From Labeo rohita (taxonomy: Eukaryota; Chordata; Actinopteri; Cypriniformes; Cyprinidae), in contig NC_066873.1 of NCBI RefSeq assembly GCF_022985175.1, positions 15,714,903-15,778,902 of the forward strand: DNA of 64,000 nt, written 5' to 3'. The translations under genes were made by a program, and so were the position numbers. Shown piece by piece: positions 25,801 to 37,800 of this stretch. Below the pieces are notes generated by a model, which saw only the letters and a list, made by a program, of their open reading frames with translations, had not been told where the DNA came from and did no database searches. The number at the start of each line of letters is the position of its first letter. Within the stretch, counting starts at the first letter, position 1.

Positions 25801-27129
25801 TCCATCACCTCAGACTGTGGCTCCATCACCTCAGACTGTGGCTACATCACATCAGATTTTGGCTCCATCACCTCAGATTGTGGCTCCATCACCTCAGACT
25901 GTGGCTCCATTACATCAGATTTTGGCTCCATCACCTCAGACTGTGGCTCCATCACCTCAGATTTTGGCTCCATCACCTCAACTTTTGGCTCCGTCACCTC
26001 AGATTTTGGCTCCGTCACCTCAGAATGTGGCTCCATCACCTCAGACTGTGGCTCTGTCACCTCAGACTGTGGCTCTATCACCTCAGACTGTTGCTCCATC
26101 ACCTCAGATTGTTGCTCCATCACCTCAGACTGTTGGTCCATCACATCAGATTTTGGCTCCGTCAGCTCAGATTTTGGCTCCGTCACCTCAGATTTTGGCT
26201 CCGTCACCTCAGAATGTGGCTCCGTCACCTCAGACTGTGGCTCCATCACATCAGATTTTGGCTCCATCACCTCAGATTGTTACTCCATCACCTCAGACTG
26301 TGGCTCCATCACATCAGATTGTGGCTCCATTACCTCAAATTGTGGCTTCACCACTTCGGATTGTTGCTCCATCACCTCGGACTTTGGCTCCATCACCTCG
26401 GATTGTGTCTCCACCACCTCAGATTGTGATGGATTCATCAGAAGTACCCCAAACAAGAACATCAGGTGAACCGTCGATGCCTCTTCCTGATATTCCCTCT
26501 GATGTTGTTAACTTCAATCCTCACTTGATATTCCCTGAGCAGTCATCTGAAGTAGATGACTGGATGAATGGTAAAGGTGGAATCCCGCTGCCTCATTTAG
26601 AGATGTCTTTGCCTTACCTTCCGCCATCTGCCGCCAGTATCAAAACACTGACTTCTTTGCTCAAAGTTAAACAATCTCTGCTTACAGCTGCAGTGAATAA
26701 CCTGCCAGTTGAGTATCAAAACTATAGAGAGGAAGAAGCTCAAGTAGCTGCCATCCGCAAAATGGTTGCCGAAAGGTTTGCCTCAAATCCAGCGTACCAG
26801 CTTATGAAGGCTCGTTTCTTGTCGTGCTTTACATTACCAGCACTTTTGGCCACTATAAACCCTACTAAGGAATGTCAGTTGCCCACAGATAACTGCGGTG
26901 ATGAAGATGAGCTCTTGTTTTCACAAAAGAGAAACACAAGGAGTTGCCCGACAGCTGCAGTAAGTTGCGCATAACATTGAAGCAATCTATGTTTTGTTTA
27001 ATTTATTTTTGTTATAATTAATGCATTTTCTCTATCTTTCAGAGGACTGTGCTTAGCACAAATGAACACGAAGCATCAGCAAAACAGTTCTCAGGAATCG
27101 GCACAAAAAGGCAAAGGAGTCGACGTTGA
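13894..27129 (+). CDS. snapc4: SNAPC4, snRNA-activating protein complex subunit 4 (SNAP190)
   Basis: Largest subunit of SNAPc, which binds the proximal sequence element of snRNA genes for RNA polymerase II and III. Exons: 13894-14017, 15421-15461, 15573-15675, 15876-15898, 16019-16162, 16270-16395, 16498-16576, 16664-16745, 16942-17043, 17256-17328, 17434-17598, 17746-17896, 18204-18310, 19723-19817, 19955-20049, 20411-20493, 20581-21087, 21195-21281, 21601-21700 (acceptor uncertain), 23019-23089, 23180-23245, 23390-23420, 24330-26959, 27043-27129. This gives about 1723 residues, against roughly 1470 in human. HFMKPYFKDKLTG-type sequence (GYFMKPYFKDKLTGL here) and the HDWQKISNIDFEG motif identify it. 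Myb half and full repeats span residues ~300-531 (KKGPWSKEEDQLLRNAV, KKGPWSKEEVELLKEKV). A basic region follows (KRKRQK). Residues ~1219-1519 are a heptad minisatellite. The C terminus NPAYQLMKARFLSCFTLPA is conserved. An odd frame at exon 19 and a duplicated exon pair at the N terminus are discussed separately. Confidence 0.9.
14850..15262. repeat. Four-copy ~68-bp tandem repeat and SINE-like tail
   Basis: 14850-15121 holds about four diverged copies of a ~68-bp unit (core ttctattctatctacttgtt, then an A-run and gaccct). At 15208-15262 the phrase gctttggataaaagcgtctg followed by aatgacttaatgtaaatg resembles the 3' tail of abundant fish tRNA-derived SINEs. The rest of SNAPC4 intron 1 (14018-15420) shows nothing else. 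Confidence 0.55.
18446..19686. mobile_element. 1.24-kb near-perfect palindrome, Tc1-like MITE
   Basis: Ends cagttgaggtcaaaaagttt and its complement lie beside TA (18444-18445) and a decayed CA. The arms are about 600 bp and pair along most of their length (catatgcaactattacagaa at left, its complement at right). It lies in SNAPC4 intron 13. One arm of the same family is at 47977-48575. Confidence 0.8.
22656..22932. repeat. Short inverted-repeat element, 'cagggttgcca' ends
   Basis: Left end cagggttgccaggttttcac; right end aaaaccgtggactaggcaac then actg, an imperfect inverted copy. It lies in SNAPC4 intron 19. Opposing short open frames across it are by-products of the repeat. Confidence 0.55.
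23457..24235. mobile_element. Palindromic Tc1-like MITE with TA target duplication
   Basis: Ends cagtggtggccaaaattatt and its complement, flanked by TA on both sides (23455-23456, 24236-24237), the Tc1/mariner target signature. The inner arms match the element at 12352-13612. It lies in SNAPC4 intron 22, just before the giant exon. Confidence 0.8.
25529..26431 (+). repeat. Coding 21-bp minisatellite, 43 heptads in SNAPC4
   Basis: Forty-three consecutive 21-bp units encode seven residues each, consensus PSPQ(T/I)(V/L)A. The first unit reads SSPQIMA and the last PPPQIVM. Variation is mostly single-base: T, I or N at position 5; V, L or M at 6; H, L or R replacing P or Q. Every unit keeps frame. 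Because 21 is divisible by 3, one other plus-strand frame and one minus-strand frame also stay open, giving false ORFs of HHLRLWL and EVMEPQS type. Confidence 0.95.
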
Positions 27130-27403
27130 GTTGCATAAAATTCATCAGCTGAATTAGTGCCAGTAGCTTCCGATTTTCTACAGTTGAAAATTAACATAGA
27201 AATGTGTACCACTAAAAAAAAACCAGTATTACAGGTAAAGGGACCAGTCAGATATTTAATGCACTCATTTCTTTTACTCCATCCATGTTTTGTTTAAGAA
27301 CATTCAGTATGTGTCCTGACAAATTTGTTGAAAAAAAAAAGACTCTCTTGCACTGAACTGTTATTAAATTGTATATTTTCGTTTTGTTGATGCAGTTTTT
27401 TTG

Positions 27404-27409
27404 AATAAA
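27404..27409 (+). terminator. SNAPC4 polyadenylation signal
   Basis: AATAAA lies 275 bp after the SNAPC4 stop, followed by a long T/GT-rich stretch (tgtttgtataagcatttgta). The gap from here to CARD9 is only ~590 bp. Confidence 0.65.
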
Positions 27410-27850
27410 TTGTGTGAAATGTTTTGTCATTTGTGTTTGTATAAGCATTTGTATTTTTATGCTTGTATATTAGGTGATCATAATGTGCATCCTGCACCTG
27501 AATCAAAAAATTTGTGAAATTAAAAAAAAAAAATTATTTTGTACATTCAACCTCTTGATTAAAGTACGACATTTTTTCAGTTTCACGTGAGATGAGAACA
27601 TCATGCTTAATAGAAGCTGTTGAATTGTACATGAAGCTGGAAGCCTCACAAGGGAATACCAAGTCATAGTGACGCACTTAATATATTATTAATACGGTTG
27701 ACTATACATTTTCTTTAGAAGATCATAGTCATAAACTTTATGTACTCATTATGTGCTCATCCTGCGACCAAATACCATAGAAAGTGTTGCAGCTCAACGA
27801 TTTATTGTGAAATAGAGGGCTATTATAAAAAAAACTGCAGTGACAGCTGG

Positions 27851-27900
27851 AAAAAGGGAAGTTATGTCACCACAGTGCTCAGTGAACTTCATTTCCTTTT
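27851..27900 (+). promoter_or_regulatory. Possible PU.1/ETS-type sites upstream of CARD9
   Basis: aaaaagggaagtta (27851-27864) resembles the purine-rich PU.1 site, and a second ETS core lies inverted at 27890-27900 (atttcctttt). CARD9 is a myeloid gene, so such sites would make sense, but ETS cores are common by chance and no start site was mapped. Confidence 0.25.
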
Positions 27901-27996
27901 TGAGTTTACAGACTAGCTGAATGCGTAATTCGCGTTAAGCTTTAAAACGTGCTATCAAACAGCTATTTTCAAGCCAACGGAGAGCTAGTGTCAGTC

Positions 27997-29814
27997 ATGT
28001 CTGATGGTCCAGGGGGGTTCGAGGTGGAGGAAGATGATGAGTGCTGGGCACGACTGGAAGACTACAGAATGCTTCTCATCAAGACCATTGAGCCCTCAAG
28101 GATAACACCTTATCTGAGACAGTGTAAAGTGCTGAGCAGCGAGGACGAAGAACAGATCTACAACGACCCCAGTCTGGTTATCAGACGCAGAAAAGTTGGT
28201 AAGTTGTTAGGTCACGTAAATTTCAACTGTTTTAAAACATTAAATATGCAGCAAATATTGTTGATAGACAGTTACTGTATAATCTAAAGCTTTTAATCTT
28301 ATTTTCTAAGTATGCACAAATCTTAAGTGGTATCCAGATATTGTTATCGTTCAGAAATTATGTTTTTATTTGCTTACAGGGGTGCTGCTGGACATATTAC
28401 AAAGAACTGGCCTCAAAGGATATGAGGCATTTCTAGAGAGTTTGGAGCTAGACTATCCAGACGTGTACCGCAAAATCACCGGCAAAGAGCCTGCTAGGGT
28501 CTTCTCCGTACTTATTGGTAAGTTGTACATTTGTAATTTTCAGTTGGTTAGTATACTGTACTTTTTAAATATGTTCATCATAATCATACGTTAATCAAAA
28601 TATACCTTAGCCACACCTTTTACGCAAATAAATCTGAAAATTGCTATCATAGGTCAAAGGAAACTTTTTACATTTTTAACCAGGGGGGGCCCTAAGAGAG
28701 GATATAAAATTGAACGTTTTCATGTTTATTAATGTTTGTTCATGTTATGTAGGGATTCCCGGGCTTTTAACATTTTTATAATTTCATTAATTATTACCCT
28801 AGTAAGAAAAAAAGTAATAGATTTAAAATGCATTTAGTTTATACTAAGTATAGCTAAAGTCTATTAACATATTTACTGACATATCGCTCAAGACTGATAT
28901 AAAATTGTAATTAAACTTTATTTGGAATACTACATGGGCACAATGCACATTAGCCTAAAATATGTTTTAATGTCACTATTGAAGAGGATTGTATGATCTT
29001 TAAATAATATCAGTCTTTAAATGCTAAATATTTAAAGTGTACCTAAAGTATACTTGCCATAATTCCACTTTAGCACAATCATATAATTAAATATATCTTT
29101 AGTTGGACTTCAGCACTACTTCTGCACAATTAAAGTGCATTAAGTACAAAATTAGTTGTTCAAATTTGCCATACTTTAAGTATACCAGATTAGTATACTA
29201 AAAGTACAACTGCATGGTATTTTTATTAAGTTCATAATATGTAAATGTTTTTGTAGTATACTTAGCATAAATAAATGTATTTTAAATACATTTTAATATA
29301 TACATTTTTCACTAGGGTAGCTTTTCATGAACACCCTACATTTTTTCCAGTTTTGCTGTAATGTAATATTAAATGCATTTCATGATATTGATAACAAAGA
29401 ATGAAATATATTTTCTTTTTTTTTTTTTTTTTAAATCAGTATCAATGATCACATTCCATGCATTCTGGCTTGAAAGTGGTGGTTTTATAGCAGTTAAATA
29501 GCAATTAAAAAGTAGTCAGACTATATCACCGCATACAGGTACAGTATGTGTAGTCCAGATTACATTACCAACTACCTTTTTCAGCATGTAAATTGTAATC
29601 AGTAATGGGCTACAAACTGTAAGTAATTTACCCAGCGCTGCATAGCCTACTACACACATATATTACTATATAGATACTATATAGAACACATTTTTTAACA
29701 GGTGTAAAGTACTTACTAGGGCTGTCAAACGATTAATCGTGATTAATCACACACAAATAAAAGTTTATAAATGTACATAAATACACACAGATACATGTAT
29801 GTATTTAAAATATA

Positions 29815-29847
<33 letters not shown>

Positions 29848-32800
29848 AAATACATACATGGTGTAATTAATGTACACCGCAAAAAACTGTCTCTAAAATA
29901 TCCCCACCACCAGTCCAGACCGATAAGTCTGTATGGAAAGAATAAGACAAATTGTGCAAGTGCTGTTGGAAGGCCACTCTGTTGATTAAATTTAAAAACA
30001 TAGCCTATTGTTTAATAAAATGTGGTAATGAAAGTTATTATATTGTGTAAAAAGCCAATTTTTGCTTTTAATACTGAGGGTCCAGAATCGTACAGCTGGA
30101 AATTTTGTGTCTCTTGACTATATTGTCTGTCATGGGTCTGTATGCAAACCTCTAATTTATTGAACTCTCCCTGCCTGTTCACCCAGACACTGCAGGTGAA
30201 TGTGGCCTCACTCAGTTCCTCATGAGCGAGGTCTCTCGCCTACAGAAGCTTGCACAGGATGAACGGAGGAAGCGACTCGAAGTGTCTGCGCAGGCGGCAG
30301 AGCAGCTAGACACCATCCGCAAGCTGCAGCTGTGTGAGAACGAGCTGCACAAACAGCAGGACCGCGTGCAACGCACCCGAGAGGAGCGTGAGCGCATGTG
30401 CGAGGAAGCGCGTAAACTGAGAGACGAGAATTACCGACTGATGCATGACCTGACCCGACTGAGCGAGGAGAAGAACTGTGCACTCATGTGTAACAGAGAC
30501 CTCCAACTCGAGGTGATCAGCCAACCTTTCAAAAACATGTCTGGATCATAGTTCACCACAATATCTAAAGATAGAAGTAGGAAATTTGTAGTGACTAGTA
30601 AGACTAGTGAGTTTTACTGTTTGGCATGATGAAATTTAAAAGAGGGTGTGCACTTATGTCAAGGTTTGGTCAGTTACCCGGATATGTGACCATATTGGAG
30701 ATAACGTTACTCAGATGTAAACAACAGCATGGTTAATGTATTAATACATTTTTTGCTCATTTATGCTGTCTAAACCATGGGAAAAAAATGTGTGAAAGCT
30801 GCTAAATCATATAGAGAAGGACTTAGTAAGCAGGAAAGGATGCAATATTTTGACAAACTAAAGTCAATAGGTGGTAAAGATATGTACAAGCAGTATTAAT
30901 TAAGATATTAGCCTAATATTTCATCTACCTCACTCTTCTCCTTGATTTGTTATAACATTTGGCAGTCTATAGCACTCCAAACGTTTTTCCTGGTCTGACC
31001 GATTAGTACAGCCCAGAACATGACAATAATTGACCATTCTCAGCAGCAATAATCAATAAAATTTGCATTTAGTTCAGTTCAGTGGCATTGTTTACATTCA
31101 GTGCCGCCAATATGGCCGATTGGTCATGCGTCATGAAAACACTGTAGTTTAGCCACTTGTCAGCAACAGGCCTTTTCAAGTCAAGTAAAAGTATTAAATC
31201 ACAGTGGGGTATTACTGATGTATTTTATGTTGTATAATACAATCTTGTGCTTGCAGGCTTTATTTCAGGCATTTAACCAAAAATTTTTTTTTTTTTGTTA
31301 AAATGTAATTTTACGACCCTTTATCTTTACATTTTATCTTTTTTTCATTGCATATTTTGTTATCGCCCTCTTTGGTCCTGTAAGATTGAGAAATTGAAGC
31401 ACAGCTTAATGAATGCAGAAAGTGACTCAAAGATCCAACGGAAAAAGACAATAACCTTGAAAAATGCCATGGAGCAGAGGCCAAGTCACGAGCTGATCTG
31501 GCAGATGCAGAGAGAAAATGACCTCCTTGCAGCTCGGATACAAGAGCTCGAAAGTGCTGCCAAGGTAAATCAGTCATATTTATCAGACTACACTAACCAA
31601 GATGTGAACAAGAATGACTGCTACACACAATTCACTGACACAGGTCCAAACTCTGGAGCACGAAAAGCTTGATTTACAATCATTGGAGGAATTCAAGCAA
31701 CAAAGTCAGGCACAATACCAGGAGCTGGTGAATGATCTCTACAATCTAAGGAGAGACCTACATGATGCAGAAAAGCTGCGTGATAAGGTTGCCTATGTTT
31801 AATATATTCAGACTTTCTTTTTTATGCATTTTATATTATGAGATTTTTTTTTTGTGTACACTGGCAGTCAAAAGTTTTTTAATGTTTTTTTAAAGAAGGC
31901 TCTTCTGCTCACCAAGCCTGCATTTATTTGATCCAAAATACAGCAAAAACAGTAATATTGTGAAATAGTTTTACTATTTAAAATAACTGCCTTCTATTTG
32001 AAAATATTTTAAAATGTAAAAGATTTCTATTTCAGATAAATACTGCTCTTCTGAACTTTCTATTCATCAAAGGAACCTGAAAAAATTCTACTCAGCTGTT
32101 TTCAACACAATAATAATAAATGTTTCTTGAACAGCAAATCAGAATATTAGAATGTTTTCTGAAGGATCATGTGACTGGAGTAATGATGAAAAAAAATTTG
32201 AAGCTTTGAAATCACAGGAATAAATTACATATTAAAATATATTCAAATAGAAAGCAGTTGTTTTAAATAGTAAAAATATTTACAAAATATTACTGTTTTT
32301 GCTGTACATTGTATCAAATAAATGCAGGTTTTGTGAGCAGAAGAGACTTCTTTAAGTAAAACATTAAAAATCTTACTGTTCAAAAACTTTTGACTGGTAG
32401 TACATATATATTTTTTCATATTTATTTTTAAATTGAAGTATCGAGAAGAGAAGGATGAGATGGAACTAAAGTGCACGATGCTAAAAAAGGACTCCAAAAT
32501 GTATCGTGACCGAATGGAAGACATTCTGAAGCAACTAGAAGAAGTCATCAAAGAAAGAGACAAGGTTCTACACTTTATCATGTTGTAAATTTTATGGTCA
32601 TTTTACATTAGATCAGAGATGCACAACCATGTGGGTCTGTGACAACTTTTGATTTGGCTCACCATTCATATCACATGCCACTGAAGCACATTTTTTTATT
32701 TTTGCACTGAAATGTAGAAAAATATACATTTGATTAAGAAATGTACATTTTAATATAATACAGTTAGATATAATGCAGCATTTACTTTTGGCCCACAGCC

Positions 32801-34071
32801 CTCAATCTAGTTTGATTTTTGTGCACTTCTGCATTAGGTGCTCTATATCTCTATTCAGATTTATTCAGTGTATCTGTTGACTGTCTCACATTAACCACAA
32901 CAACTGCCCTTTGTGATAGGCTATTTGTACAAGAGAGGAGTACCATTTGGAGAACTCCAAAAATCTCCAAGACAAAGACCAGTATCGCAAACAGATACGG
33001 GAGATGGGAGAGCGTTATGATGAACTTCAAGTCCAGTTGTTTCGAACTCAAGGAGATGTTCTTGCTCTTCAGTCAAAGCTTCGCAAACAGAAAAACCCAA
33101 TTCAAGTGGTATGTACAGTACACTTGAAATTTCTACTACACAGAGTGGGTGTGAAATGGATGAATGGAACAGATGAATCATTGGTTAGTTCAAAGGGTTA
33201 GACTTCCTATTGTGTCACTATGATTTAAACACATTATTTTTAGGCACAAAATGTATGGGGTTTATAATAGCATGTTTATTATTATTTGTTGATTCCTCAG
33301 CACTCAGAAGAAAGCTCCTTGCTGAGTTCATTTGAGGTAATATTACATAATTCTCTGACATTAAACTTTTAAATGCATAAGATATTTCTGCGTTGTCTTT
33401 CTTATCTTAAAGTGACATTATCCTCCACAGCATTTGGTTTGTATTCTTTTTAGTCATCAACAGGGTTGCTTACATTTTGTCCACAGATGAAAAGTCAAAC
33501 TAGCGAGGAGGAGTCTAGGGAAAGGGGTGAAAAGGGTAACACTCTCTGATTTTTTCCATTAGATTCCACGCTTAAAAAATAGATTGTTCTTGTTTTTTTA
33601 AAAAAAAACATGGTTCCCCTTTTCTCACACAGACATGAGTGAAGAGTCACAGAGCCAAACATCTGGCGAGTACAATGTAAGGTATCTTTTGGATGTTTTG
33701 GATGTTTATGAACATAGTGATAGTGGCTTATTTATTTATTTATTCTTGCATATTTCATGTTTGCAGAGGATGTTCTCTGAGGAGGATCTATCAGCCAACT
33801 GCAGACTTAGAGGAAAATGCAACTTTCATTATAGGAGGTTGGGTTTTTTTTTTTTTTTTTTTATTCTTACATAACAATTTAACCATTAGAATTAACCACT
33901 TAAACAGAGCTACTACATTTCAGATATTAAATGAATGATTTGTGTCTAAGCAGTACTCCTAATGTTGTCTTGGACAGGAAACGTGCTTTAAGAACCAAAA
34001 AATTCACAGACAAAGAGAGCGTACAGTGCATCCTGGACAACACTTCTGGGAGTGATACAGACGGGATGTGA
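27997..34071 (+). CDS. card9: CARD9, caspase recruitment domain-containing protein 9
   Basis: Cytoplasmic adaptor that couples Syk-linked C-type lectin receptors to BCL10-MALT1 and NF-kB in antifungal immunity (family knowledge). Exons: 27997-28198, 28380-28517, 30187-30512, 31385-31564, 31644-31787, 32439-32564, 32920-33108, 33301-33336, 33487-33535, 33633-33676, 33767-33837, 33978-34071. They total 1599 nt, 532 residues, close to the human 536, and phases all agree. Residues 1-~107 form the CARD: CWARLEDYRMLLIKTIEPSR, the motif ITPYLRQCKVL, then VLLDILQRTGLKGYEAFLES and TGKEPARVFSVLI. Exons 3-7 encode the long coiled coil (RDLQLE, KNAMEQRPSHELIWQM, KKDSKMYRDRMEDIL). The tail YRRKRALRTKKF and the final acidic Ser/Thr run match the family end. 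Nothing appears broken. Confidence 0.95.
28690..29875. repeat. Repeat-rich CARD9 intron 2 segment
   Basis: 28800-29320 holds many inverted AGTATAC-type words (atactaagtatagc, agtatacttagcat) like those at 41440-42010, a probable decayed hAT-type element. 29718-29870 begins gggctgtcaaacgattaatc and runs into an AT microsatellite, matching the end of another common fish DNA element. No exon was found in 28518-30186. Confidence 0.4.
31860..32401. repeat. Palindromic-ended MITE, 'actaccagtcaaaag' family, copy 2
   Basis: Left end actggcagtcaaaag, right end cttttgactggtagt. Shares internal phrases with 6733-7655 (ttatttgatccaaaatacag, gaagagacttctttaa). Sits in CARD9 intron 5. Confidence 0.7.
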
Positions 34072-34472
34072 CATACAGCTTTGGACAAAGAGACGAAATG
34101 TGGCCTTCTTTGAAGGCATATTTAAATTTTTAAATTTAAACAGTGACCCATAAAAATTGATTCATATCATATCAGTGTCATAGTGTTCACTGTCAATGTC
34201 CAGTCAATCACTTATGTTGTTATGAGTCTGATCTGCCAAATTATCTGTTATCTATTAATGTATAATATAATAAATATATTGATTTTTATATTGAGATATT
34301 GATTTGAATTTTATGCAGAAACTGATGTTTAAAAATAAACTTACCCTAAAAATACTAACTGAACTTAAAATCTGAAAATTATCCCTAGTTTCTCATGTAC
34401 AGGCATGAATGATATATGAACCTATGTGTGAATGTGATGTTGTAATTATTTTCATTTTGTAATGACGTTTAA

Positions 34473-34478
34473 AATAAA
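34473..34478 (+). terminator. CARD9 polyadenylation signal
   Basis: AATAAA about 400 bp after the stop. A further AATAAA lies at 34269-34274, so 3' ends may alternate. CCDC180 starts 355 bp further on. Confidence 0.5.
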
Positions 34479-34685
34479 ATACAGTATTATATATGTCTAA
34501 CTGTTTTGTTATCAACGGCATAATAAAAAATGTTTAAATACTAAATACTGTACGAAAATTTAGCTGGTAATAGTAAATGGTTCGGACTACGTTTGAAGGG
34601 AAATTTGATTAGACCTAACACACCACTTCACCTCACAGTCGGTTGGACTTTTTACTCCGCTTGCGTCACCTGTGTGGCTGCCGTG

Positions 34686-34699
34686 GCTGCCATGGCAAC
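34686..34699. promoter_or_regulatory. RFX X-box-like motif upstream of CCDC180
   Basis: gctgccatggcaac is a near-palindrome fitting the X-box pattern G(T/C)NRCC-N2-RGNAAC, 135 bp before the CCDC180 start codon and in locally GC-richer DNA. RFX factors use such sites to drive ciliary genes. Confidence 0.6.
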
Positions 34700-34833
34700 A
34701 AGAAAACGCTTCACAAGGCCCGAGTGAACGCTTCCTTGAGCTCTTATAATGAACGAACTATTCTATAATTTAGCATTGATTTGGATACAGTTTTATTTTG
34801 ACTGAGAAATAAGCATATTATTCTGTAGCTACA

Positions 34834-37800
34834 ATGGTAGACACGCGTGTGCTTCCCAGTGGTAAAGTTTACCGGCAGATGTTTGACGCCCAGGTAATAG
34901 TATTCATGGTATCTGAACGACAAATGTGCGTTTTACATATTGTTTATGTTTTTAGTATTGTGGATAATTTTTGATGCAAAATACTGGTCTGAAGGCAGCT
35001 CTTGGCGTTGATAGTAGAGCGTTTGTGCTCAGGTTCAGTTGTCTCTGGCTCTATTTGACTCGCGGAGGAAGCGCGTAGCGGATGAGGACGACGGTCTGCT
35101 CAGTGGAGATGCGGCAGACTCTGCATCACAGCAGCTCAATGGGACATTAAACATCACCACACGGTATGCTGCTGGTGCTCAAAGGAGTTAGATTTTAATG
35201 TGAAGACATTAATCATAAAAGTACTCTCTTTGATAGGAACACATTTCATTCTGGTGGAAAAAGAAGTGAGGACCAGGATGATAGTGAGGAGGTTTGGGGT
35301 CTTCCAGACACTGTTGGTGAGAACTGAAAGTCTCATCAGTGATACTGAACTGTTTGCAGTTTTTTCCCCGTTTCCCCTTTTTTTTCTTAAGACATTTTTG
35401 TTACAGTGTTATTACACCAAATAAGTACAGAGTAATAATAATGAATAACAGGTTAGGATTAGGGTTTGGTTTAGAGTTAGTTGCCTGTAATTATGCATAA
35501 TTTGCTGTTAGTACTAGTGCATGTAACATTTCATGTGGAACTAGGACACTGTAAAATAAAGTGTTACCCAAAAAGACAAAATTGTGTAAAGGGAAGTGCA
35601 TAGAAGTGATCTGTACATAGGAATAAGCGATAACAAATGTTTTGTAAATCTTTTTGTAATACAAGATATTTTAAAATGTTTATAAAAAAGTATCTTATGC
35701 TCACCAAGGCTGCATTTATTTGATCAAAAATACAGTAAAACATTGTAAAATAGCATTTAAATTAAAATAACATTTTTTATTTGAAAATATTTTAAGGTGT
35801 ATTTTATTTCTGTGTTGACAATGCTGAATTTTCAGCAGCCATTACTTAAGTCTTCAGTGTCACATAAGTCTTTCCAATATACATTTCCTGGTCCATCAAC
35901 ATACTAGCATATCTTATTATCAATTTAGCTGCTTATTAGTTTTAGTAAAAACTATAATACTTTTTTCAGGATTGTTAGATGAATAGAAGTTAAAAAAAAA
36001 ACAGCTTTATTTGAAATTTTTTGTAACATTATGCATGTCTTCACTGTTAATGCGTCCTTGCTACTTAAAAGGGTAACACTTTAGAATACAGATCCATCAT
36101 TAGTGAATAACTACACAGGAACAAATGACTAATGCACTATTAACATTCTAGTAACTACTACTGACTAACAAGAAACTCTGATTAACGAATCAGTAAGTAA
36201 TAGTGCTCATTTGAACATGGTAGTTCAATATTAGCTAATCAGTACCTACTATTTTTTCATATCTCCCAGAGAACTACCAAGAACTACTATATACATGTTC
36301 ATAATTAATGTGAATGATGCAAAATGTATAGTAAAGATCATGTTAACCCACTAGTAATGACTCAGGTAATACCAAATACTTCAGAAGGAATTACTGTTTT
36401 TTTTGGATCCATATTCTAAAGTGAAGATCATGATGACTCTCTAGTAATGACTGAAATCATGGTAAGCTATTGAGGTATATGTAAGGTTTTGGATAGTAAT
36501 GACTCAAGTGTTACTACATACTTCAGAAGGAATTACTAAATATTTGGATCCGTATTCTAAAGTGAAGATCATGGTAACCCACTAGAAACAACTTAAGTGT
36601 TGCCAAAGCCATTGGAAGTATAACTATCCAGAACCTTACAAAAACCTCAATAGTTTTTAATGACTTCAGTCATTACTAAGGAGTTATCATGATCTTCACT
36701 TTAGAATACGGATCCAAATAATTAGTAATTCCCTCTGAAGTATTTGGTAATACCTGAGTCATTACTAGTGGGTTACCATGATCTTCACTTTAGAATTAAT
36801 CATACGTTTTGCACTATTTACATTAATTATGAACATGTATATAGTAGTTCTTAGTAGTTCTCTGGGAGATACGAAAAAAATAGTAGTTGCTGATTAGCTA
36901 ATAGTGAACTACCATGATCAACTGAGTGGGAATTAAAAAAAAAAAAATTAAATTACCTCAAACCTTTGAATGGTAGTGTGTGTAAAAACACAAACATTCA
37001 TTCAGCAAACATTTGTTTAGTTTTAATCAAAGAAACAATAAAGAAACTCAATAAGACAAATAAACTCAATAAGCAAGTTTTGCCAGACTTCTTTTCAATA
37101 ATAAATAAACTGTATAACATAAAATAAATTAAGTTTACAATGTATGTATGTCTAATACATGTCCTAAAAATGAACAAAACAGTTTCGCCATCTGTCGTAA
37201 GGGTCAGTCTATTATTGTGATTCTGTTTTGTCTGTAGTTCCAGAGAAAAAAAACTCAGACATCATTGATCGCCTTGCGGAGAAAAGGCGAAAGGATCACA
37301 CTGAAGCTGTTTCTCAGTTGCAGACAGATCTCTCCAGCATCAGTGTGGTATCACACATCTATATATGTAGTGTCAAAATGTTTTTATTATGTAGATCCAT
37401 CTAGTGTTTAATCACAATTGCAGTATTACTAATTATGTCTCTCACGTGCCTTATATTGTGATATTTCTGCATTTAGCGTTTTGAACCATTGTTTGGACAG
37501 ACAGGAACCAATATTCTTCTAAGATTGTCAGAGCATAATGACAATATTGAAAGCCTTATGCAGAAGATTGAAAACATCTCTGATTTGACAGCACACAGCT
37601 ATGAGGTGAAGACCAACTTTCAAATACAATACTTGCTTATTGTAAAAATTTAATTTTAGCTGTTATTCATCACTCAGCTGTTATTCATCCTTTGTTTTAT
37701 AAAGGACATGCATGAGATCTGGAACAAAGTCAGCCATGAATCTTCCTTGAAAAGAAAGTGGATTAAAGAGCTAGATGAGATATATTCCAAATATGAATCT

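Noticed and set aside
25842..26270. Long minus-strand open frames of EVMEPQS heptads over the SNAPC4 repeat
   Set aside because: They arise automatically from a stop-free 21-bp unit. The plus frame continues into conserved SNAPC4 sequence on both sides, the others do not.
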